From NCBI GenBank assembly GCA_035493895.1, contig DATJHM010000080.1, forward strand, positions 1 through 18,652: a DNA stretch of 18,652 bases, written 5' to 3'. Of the stretch, positions 13,599 to 18,652 are shown one piece after another (positions within the stretch are counted from its first letter, which is position 1; every line of letters starts with the position of its first letter). The DNA is from DATJHM01 sp035493895. Its GTDB lineage: Bacteria; Chloroflexota; Ktedonobacteria; Ktedonobacterales; Ktedonobacteraceae. A program made the translations under genes and the position numbers. The notes under the pieces are model-generated. The model had not been told where the DNA came from. It saw nothing but the letters and a program-made list of their open reading frames with translations, and did no database searches.

Positions 13599-16196
13599 AT
13601 GAGCCTGGGAGATCGCTTGCGTCAAAGGAGACAACATCGTCAGTTAACCCAGGAGGAACTGGCAAAAGCTCTAGGTGTCTCGTCCAGAACGGTCAGTCGA
13701 TGGGAGCAAGATCTGGCAATTCCGCGAACCCACATGCGACGGCAGCTCTGTCGTATCCTTGAGATGAACCTTGGGGATTTTGAAGAATCTCCGTCACCTT
13801 CTCTCCTATGGACGGTTCCCTTTGCGCAGAATCCCTGTTTTACCGGGAGAGAGGAGATTCTGGACCTCTTACATACCCGCCTCATGGCCGAGCGGCCAAT
13901 CGCACTCACGCAGGCTGCTGCGATCTCGGGACTTGGGGGGATTGGCAAGACCCAGGTAGCGATCGAGTATGCCTACCGCTATGCCCGGCAGTACTGCGCC
14001 GTCTTCTGGCTGTCGGCAGAAACTTCTGAGGACCTGATGAGGAGCCTGCAGCAGATCGCAAATCTGCTCCAACTGCCGGAGCGAGAGGCAGCAGAACAAA
14101 TCATGATGGTTGCCGCTGTGCGCCAGTGGCTTGCCACCCATTCCGGTTGGCTGCTGATTGCAGATAACATGGAGGATCTCGATCTGCTCCAGACAATCCT
14201 ACCTCCTACACGACCAGGCTCTCTCCTGCTCACCACGCGTCGTCAGGCGCTGGGTACACTGGCAGAGCCAGTGGAGTTGCCACCGATGAGCCTGGAGGAA
14301 GGTATTACCCTGCTGTTTCGTCGTGCCAGATTGCTTAGCATGGCCGGTGCGGCCATACCGGAGGAGATGCTCAAGACGCCAGCTATGACCGAAGCCAGGC
14401 AATTGGTGACGCAACTAGAGGGATTGCCTCTGGCGCTGGATCAGGCTGGTGCCTATATCGAAGAAACAGGATGCGGCGTAGCAGACTTCTTGCAGCGATA
14501 TCACCATCAGCGTCAGCTGGTATTGGCACGTCGAGGCTTGCATAAAGGAGAGCACCCAGCTTCCATAGCCGCCACGTTGAGGCTCTCTGTTGAATACGTT
14601 GCCCAACACCAACCTGCTGCTGAAGACCTGTTGCGAGTGTGTGCCTTTCTCCACGCAGAAGCCATTCCTGAGGAACTGTTCAGAGAAGGAGCATCCCATC
14701 TGGGGCCGATCCTCGGTGCAGTGGCGACTGACGCCTACCAGTTCGATCTGGTCCTGGCCGCTTTGCGCAGTGCTTCGCTGGTGACACGTTCCCCAGAGAC
14801 ACAGACCCTCTCGGTGCATCGATTAGTGCAAGCGGTGCTACAAGACCAGATGGACCCTGCCAAAAGGCGTCTGTGGAGCGAGCGGGTGGTGCGCATCGTT
14901 AATGCTATCTTTCCCGATGGAGACTTTGGTACCTGGGAACAGTGTGAGCGGTATCTGCTCCAGGCGCACTCTGTTGCATCGCTCTCAACCTGGATAGACG
15001 AAGCCCTGCCAGAGATGGGGGAATTGCTCACGAAGGCCGGACGCTATCTGATGAGGCGCGGACGCTTTGAAGATGCCGCGCCGCTACTCTCGCGGGCGGT
15101 GACGCTGGGAGAACAGCACTACGGACTCGATCGCCCGGAATTGCTCCCCAGTTTAATGGTACAGTCAGAACTGGCCTGGAGACAAGGGAAATTTGCAGAC
15201 ACAGAAAAGCTGCTCTTGCGTCTGCTCTCCATCGAGGAACTGCATCCCACATCGCCTCTCATTCTGCCAGGTGATACGCCCAACAATCTGGCGTTGCTCT
15301 ACTGGGAACAGGGTAAGTATGAACAGGCGAAGCCCCTCTACAACCAGGCTTTACACACTCAGGAGACGCGGTTAGGACCCAATCACCAGGAGGTCGCCGC
15401 CACCCTCAACAATCTGGCGTTGCTCTACTGGAGACAAGGGAGATATGAACAAGCGGAGAACCTGTATCAGCGAGCTTCGCAGATCGAGGAGCGGACATTG
15501 CCTCCTGGCCATCCAAAATTCACACCTACGTTCAATAATCTAGGCATGCTTTATTGCGAGATGGGTCGGTACGAGCAAGCTGCCTCCCTCCTTCAAAAAG
15601 CGCGACAGATTAGCGAACAGGCACTGGGAGCTGAACATCATCTGGTGGGGGACTCACTCATCATTCTGGGGTTACTTTCTCGTTTGCAAGGTCAGTATGA
15701 GCAGGCAGAGAACCTGTATCAGCGAGCCTTGCAGATCCGTGAGCAAGGGTTGGGAACTGAACATCCTATGGTGGGGAAAGTACTGAGCGAACAGGCGATG
15801 CTTCGTACAGCGCAAGAGCGCTACGAGCAGGCGGAAGCCCTTTTTCAACGGGCTTTGCAGATCCAGGAACAGAAATTGGGTCCCAATCATCCTGAAATAA
15901 TGCTTTCGCTGATCGGGCAGGCGATGCTTCGTACAGCGCAAGAGCGCTACGAGCAGGCGGAAGCCCTTTTTCAACGGGCTTTGCAGATCTGTGAGCAAGT
16001 ATTGGGCTCTGGACATCCTCATATGGCAAGAGTGCTGGGTGGTCTGGCAACAGTGTACGCGAAGCAGGGCCGGGACCAGCAAGCCAGGCCGCTCTATGAA
16101 CGGGCACTCCATCAGTGCGAACAGCACCTGGGAGCAGCCCACCCGCAAACTAGAAAGATCAGGAGTGACTATGAGCGTTTGCGCGAAAAAAATTAG
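13599..16196 (+). CDS. HTH_XRE / NB-ARC (STAND) ATPase with nine TPR repeats
   Basis: The product is 865 residues. Residues 4-60 form an XRE-type HTH (LTQEELAKALGVSSRTVSRWE). The NB-ARC ATPase (about 80-420) has FTGREEILDLL, P-loop GLGGIGKT (111-118), Walker B WLLIADN (184-190), LTTRR (211-215) and GLPLALDQAG (275-284). From about 472 to 850 there are nine 42-residue kinesin-light-chain-type TPRs with YxxGxYEQAExLYQRALQIxEQxLGxxHP. This STAND layout predicts an ATP switch that is closed until the TPR array senses a ligand or protein, with DNA binding as the output. It is either a regulator or a defence-type sensor; no effector domain such as TIR or nuclease is present, favouring regulation. 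ATG 13599 is preceded by AGGAAGGA at a rather long spacing. Confidence 0.93.
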   Translation: MSLGDRLRQRRQHRQLTQEELAKALGVSSRTVSRWEQDLAIPRTHMRRQLCRILEMNLGDFEESPSPSLLWTVPFAQNPCFTGREEILDLLHTRLMAERPIALTQAAAISGLGGIGKTQVAIEYAYRYARQYCAVFWLSAETSEDLMRSLQQIANLLQLPEREAAEQIMMVAAVRQWLATHSGWLLIADNMEDLDLLQTILPPTRPGSLLLTTRRQALGTLAEPVELPPMSLEEGITLLFRRARLLSMAGAAIPEEMLKTPAMTEARQLVTQLEGLPLALDQAGAYIEETGCGVADFLQRYHHQRQLVLARRGLHKGEHPASIAATLRLSVEYVAQHQPAAEDLLRVCAFLHAEAIPEELFREGASHLGPILGAVATDAYQFDLVLAALRSASLVTRSPETQTLSVHRLVQAVLQDQMDPAKRRLWSERVVRIVNAIFPDGDFGTWEQCERYLLQAHSVASLSTWIDEALPEMGELLTKAGRYLMRRGRFEDAAPLLSRAVTLGEQHYGLDRPELLPSLMVQSELAWRQGKFADTEKLLLRLLSIEELHPTSPLILPGDTPNNLALLYWEQGKYEQAKPLYNQALHTQETRLGPNHQEVAATLNNLALLYWRQGRYEQAENLYQRASQIEERTLPPGHPKFTPTFNNLGMLYCEMGRYEQAASLLQKARQISEQALGAEHHLVGDSLIILGLLSRLQGQYEQAENLYQRALQIREQGLGTEHPMVGKVLSEQAMLRTAQERYEQAEALFQRALQIQEQKLGPNHPEIMLSLIGQAMLRTAQERYEQAEALFQRALQICEQVLGSGHPHMARVLGGLATVYAKQGRDQQARPLYERALHQCEQHLGAAHPQTRKIRSDYERLREKN
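15792..15989 (+). repeat. Identical 72-bp blocks in adjacent TPR units
   Basis: A 72-base block beginning caggcgatgcttcg at 15792-15863 recurs without a mismatch at 15918-15989, a period of 126 bases (42 codons, one TPR). The other TPR units have diverged, so this pair was copied or gene-converted recently. Confidence 0.9.
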
Positions 16197-16204
16197 CATG
16201 ATCT

Positions 16205-16312
16205 CCTGTGCGTCTGGCTGCTTCCGCTCTCCGTCTGATGCTGGAACGTGGTCTTCATGTCGATCAAGGTTCTGTCAGAACTCAGAAGATGCTATGGCAT
16301 GGAGACTATTGA
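16205..16312 (+). pseudogene. Possible scrap of an IS6/IS240-like transposase
   Basis: The frame reads LMLERGLHVDQGSVRT, which recalls the MxERGLxVDHSTIxRW segment near the start of IS6-family transposases; a neighbouring frame continues with a YGME stretch, as if frameshifted. The match is short and neither end is recognisable, so this is a low-confidence call in otherwise unassigned sequence between the NB-ARC gene and the membrane fragment. Confidence 0.25.
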
Positions 16313-16687
16313 AGCCTTAAGCTGTCTGTTCCAGAACCGGTTTCCCTTGCCACTCCGTCTTCAGCAAACATCATCCCACCGCCAAGACTTCCTGACCGTT
16401 CTGCACTGCCGATGAGAAGCACTCTCCCCTGTCCAGTTCAACCTGGGAAAACGCTCAACGGGCGTCCTTTCTTCCTCATCGGGCTGATCCTCCTTGTTGC
16501 ACTGAGCGGAAGCAGCCTGTGGTACTTCCACGTTGGTGCTCAAAAAACGCCAACACATTCTCCAGCGCAGGCAGTTGCGGCTACTGCAACAGTACAAACC
16601 TATAATGCTATTGCAACGGCGGCGGTACAAGCCTATGCGACTGAAGTCGTGTTGAGCGATAATAAGAAGGACTCTTCACCAATTTAA
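16313..16687 (+). pseudogene. Membrane-protein fragment, 5' end lost and 3' end cut by an insertion sequence
   Basis: A frame open from 16313 reads a Pro-rich segment (PSSANIIPPPRLPDR), then GRPFFLIGLILLVALSGSSLWYF, a clear single membrane span, then an Ala/Thr-rich outside stretch (AVAATATVQTYNAIATA). This is a typical bitopic-protein layout. The first ATG (16412) has no ribosome site and would remove most of the Pro-rich part, and no start codon exists further up before the stop at 16310. The last codons come from the inverted repeat of the ISL3 element, so the natural C-terminus is missing. The product could still be made as a 91-residue protein from 16412. Confidence 0.55.
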
Positions 16688-16702
16688 GTGAGCCTGCTTG
16701 CT
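16676..16702. repeat. Terminal inverted repeat of the ISL3 element (transposase 3' side)
   Basis: A 27-bp terminal repeat starting tcaccaatttaagtgagcct. It is the exact reverse complement of 18510-18536; identity stops at both outer and inner edges. It supplies the TAA stop of the truncated membrane-protein gene. Confidence 0.92.
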
Positions 16703-16810
16703 ACAGACGGCAAAAACGATGGGAGCATCTCCCTCGATTGTAGCAACAAAAGGAGAAACACGAAGCACGAATGGGAGAAGCAAGGGATCTGGTGAAAGGC
16801 TGCAAACCAA

Positions 16811-17707
16811 TCAAGCCGCATGAAGCAAGCGTTGCCGTAACAGAGGAAGTTTGGCACGGCCATACATCGATCGCTTGACCAATTTGAGCTTGTGGACCTG
16901 AGCCTCGACTGGCCCATTGCTGACGGAGAGCGTCAATCCAGCAATGACGGCATCCTTGTCCTGACACAAGCTGTGGGCAAAACGACGCAGTTCAGGGATG
17001 TGGCTAGCTTCGACCGCTGAGAGCCACCCCTCAAATTCCTGACCACGACGCAGGCGCAGCATGCTCATGAACTGTTGTGTTAACGCATAGGTCAGGCGCG
17101 CAGTCTCACTGCGCTGGCAGATCAGTTCCAGTTCGGCTTGTTTCTCGACGGTCAGTTGCGCAGGGTCGCGGATGAATAACCAGGTCGCAGTGTTCGCAGA
17201 GAAGCATTCTGCCAAGGTTGCTGGAGCAAGGGTGACCTTCTCTGGGACATCTCGAAGGGCCTGCACAAAGCGCTGGACAATCCAGACTGTGCCCGAAAAC
17301 CCTTGTGCCCGAATCTCCTCATAGAGTTGTTTGCCTTCATGAACGCCTTCTTGCCACCGTTGCAACACATACGCCGCGTAGGGATCAAACACACTGCGAC
17401 GTCGGAACTGGCGCTTCCAGGTCGGAGCATCCCCCCGTTTGAGCCAGATGCGTACCGTTCTTTCAGCTATCCCCATCCGCTTTGCCACCTCTCTTTGTGT
17501 CAATCCTTGTGCATGCAGCGTCGTCATCTGCTCATAGCGATCATCACGACTGGCTTGATGTGCCTGATGTGCTTTCTTCACCTGGACAGGGAATACGCTG
17601 CTGCCAGGTAGCCACTGTGGGAAGTGGGTGAGTGCGCTCTTTTCCTGCCTGCTCCAACTGAGGCACAAACGCTTCTCCCTGGCGAATTTCCGCACGACAG
17701 TGCCCAA
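16811..17707 (-). pseudogene. ISL3 transposase, C-terminal part (second frame)
   Basis: This frame carries the internal HTH (EVAKRMGIAERTVRIWLKRG, about residues 72-92 of the open frame), the SVFDPYAAYVLQRWQEG segment and the catalytic C-terminus SNGPVEAQVHKLKLVKRSMY, with Glu268 as the third acidic residue, plus GRAKLPLLRQRLL. It continues the upstream transposase frame after a +1 shift in the overlap (17544-17707), and its own first ATG is not a real start. A one-base indel or, less likely, programmed +1 frameshifting explains the split. Confidence 0.85.
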
Positions 17708-18458
17708 GGATCTCCCAGAGCACCTCTAAGAGGTTTCTCACTATATGGAAACGATCCACCACCTGCCGTGCTTGAGGTGCACTCAGGGTAGCTGCTTTGG
17801 CAAACTCCTTGCCACGATCTCGGCTCACAATATTGACTTCCGGGTGCGCTTGTAACCACGCTTCGACGGTCGCGCTTTCTCGATCGGCCAGCACATCAAT
17901 AATTTTTCTTCGCTCCAGATCGACGAGAATGGTTCCATAGCTGAAGCGTTTCTTCCAGGCGAAGTCATCGAGACCAAGCACCCGAACCGCTCTTGTCACA
18001 GGTGCGGGCAACTGCATCAGATGGCGTAACAAGGTGGATGAGGTCGTGGCGACGCCTGTTCGGTCAGCCAGTCGGCTACCCATCTGCCCACCAGCGACGA
18101 CCCCGAGAACTTGTTCGAGCGCGATAAGCCTGCTCGTCATGCGGGCATAGGATTCAACCAGCCCTGGGAGCCGCTCCGTAAAAATCCTCCGTGAACAGCC
18201 TGGCGTCGTACACACAAATTTGCGCACGGTGAGCATGAAGAGCACATTGCGACCTGCACAGGGCAGATCGGTAACCATTCGTTGATACTGCCCATGGATG
18301 CGAGCCGAGGGCTGATCACATGCTGGACACGGCATACTTGCACGCTGGCATGCGATACCGACAACGAGCTCGGTGACGCCAGGATAAACAAAGGTGATGG
18401 TGATGCCTGCAGGGAGGTGTAAAATGGAGGACAACAGGGCTGCCTCTCTCGGTTCCAT
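17544..18458 (-). pseudogene. ISL3 transposase, N-terminal part (first frame)
   Basis: The first 304-residue frame begins near the element's end and holds the zinc-ribbon cysteines (Cys44, Cys47, Cys83, Cys88), a DNA-binding HTH around 125-150, GLDDFAWKK with the first catalytic Asp (164/165), and VSRDRGKEFA then VVDRFHIVRNL with Asp235. The catalytic Glu is missing from this frame and lies in the overlapping one. Homology fades in the linker near TWQQRIPCPGEE, after which the frame is foreign until its stop. Alone it cannot be an active transposase. Confidence 0.87.
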
Positions 18459-18509
18459 TGGATAGAATACTACTGCCGATATTGTACCACAAAATCGAAC
18501 TACTGTTCA

Positions 18510-18536
18510 AGCAAGCAGGCTCACTTAAATTGGTGA
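18510..18536. repeat. Terminal inverted repeat of the ISL3 element (transposase 5' side)
   Basis: The exact reverse complement of 16676-16702, ending acttaaattggtga. It lies 51 bases upstream of the transposase start. Confidence 0.92.
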
Positions 18537-18652
18537 TGGGCCACTATCCCCTTGACGTTTACACCGTTATTACATCGATATATGACAATATTTTCGCTAA
18601 GTATCCCCACCACCTAGTGTACCTGAAAGCGCGAGAGTTCTCAATAGATTAG
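18537..18652. other. Right flank of the ISL3 element, no supported gene
   Basis: A short open frame (ending at TAG 18650) continues out of the inverted repeat, but it starts inside the element and resembles nothing known. It does not obviously continue the Ala/Thr-rich protein interrupted on the left, so it may be unrelated sequence brought together by recombination. Confidence 0.35.

Larger units (their letters stand above)
16676..18536 (-). mobile_element. ISL3-family insertion sequence (1,861 bp)
   Basis: It is bounded by perfect 27-bp inverted repeats and contains one ISL3-type transposase on the minus strand, in two overlapping frames that together would make about 549 residues. ISL3 elements normally duplicate 8 bp of target. 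Here the left flank (aggactct) and right flank (tgggccac) differ, so no duplication is visible. It is inserted in the membrane-protein fragment on its left. Confidence 0.88.

Noticed and set aside
15672..16199. Long Leu-rich minus-strand frame opposite the TPR region
   Set aside because: It is a shadow of the repeated TPR codons; it repeats with the same 126-base period and has no ribosome site.

Overview
The window looks like chromosomal DNA of a filamentous, spore-forming Chloroflexi bacterium of the Ktedonobacteria type. This is inferred from style, not from a marker gene. The signs are secreted proteins with long Thr/Pro linkers, an HTH plus NB-ARC plus TPR protein, DUF5648-type repeats, an ISL3 transposase with an internal helix-turn-helix, moderate GC and many short tandem duplications. 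No rRNA, tRNA or CRISPR array was seen.

Left part (1-4570). A partial secreted protein with a 24-bp repeat and a DUF2690-like C-terminal domain runs off the left edge. It converges on a 492-residue coiled-coil protein of unknown function, with a strong bidirectional hairpin between the two. Next is a complete glutamate dehydrogenase gene on the minus strand, with its own hairpin terminator. It is divergent from an Lrp/AsnC regulator, the classical arrangement for a local amino-acid-responsive regulator.

Centre (4882-12328). A stand-alone SAM-dependent methyltransferase of the TIGR00027/PF04072 type is followed by five same-strand genes separated by only 51-62 bases. They encode (1) a protein-kinase fold that has lost its catalytic Lys, HRD and DFG residues, (2) a double-spanning membrane protein with a HAMP/PilJ-like segment and coiled coils but no output domain, (3) a single-span protein with an outside domain resembling the NTF2-like fold of TcpC/VirB8 proteins, (4) a membrane-anchored clan GH-A-like glycosidase ending in three DUF5648-type repeats, and (5) a secreted two-domain peptidoglycan hydrolase (NlpC/P60, then lysozyme/SLT). 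I read this as an envelope system: a cytosolic pseudokinase, a membrane relay and wall-cutting enzymes outside. It resembles the wall-crossing part of Gram-positive conjugation modules without the ATPases. This is the most interesting part of the window.

Right part (12329-18652). A transposase remnant follows, then a minus-strand Tat-type exported DUF5648-repeat protein with a canonical terminator, then a divergent 865-residue HTH/NB-ARC/TPR protein. The rest is decayed: a possible IS6-like scrap, a membrane-protein fragment without a proper start, and a 1,861-bp ISL3-type element with 27-bp perfect inverted repeats. That element cuts off the membrane-protein fragment. Its transposase is split by a frame change and it has no visible target-site duplication.
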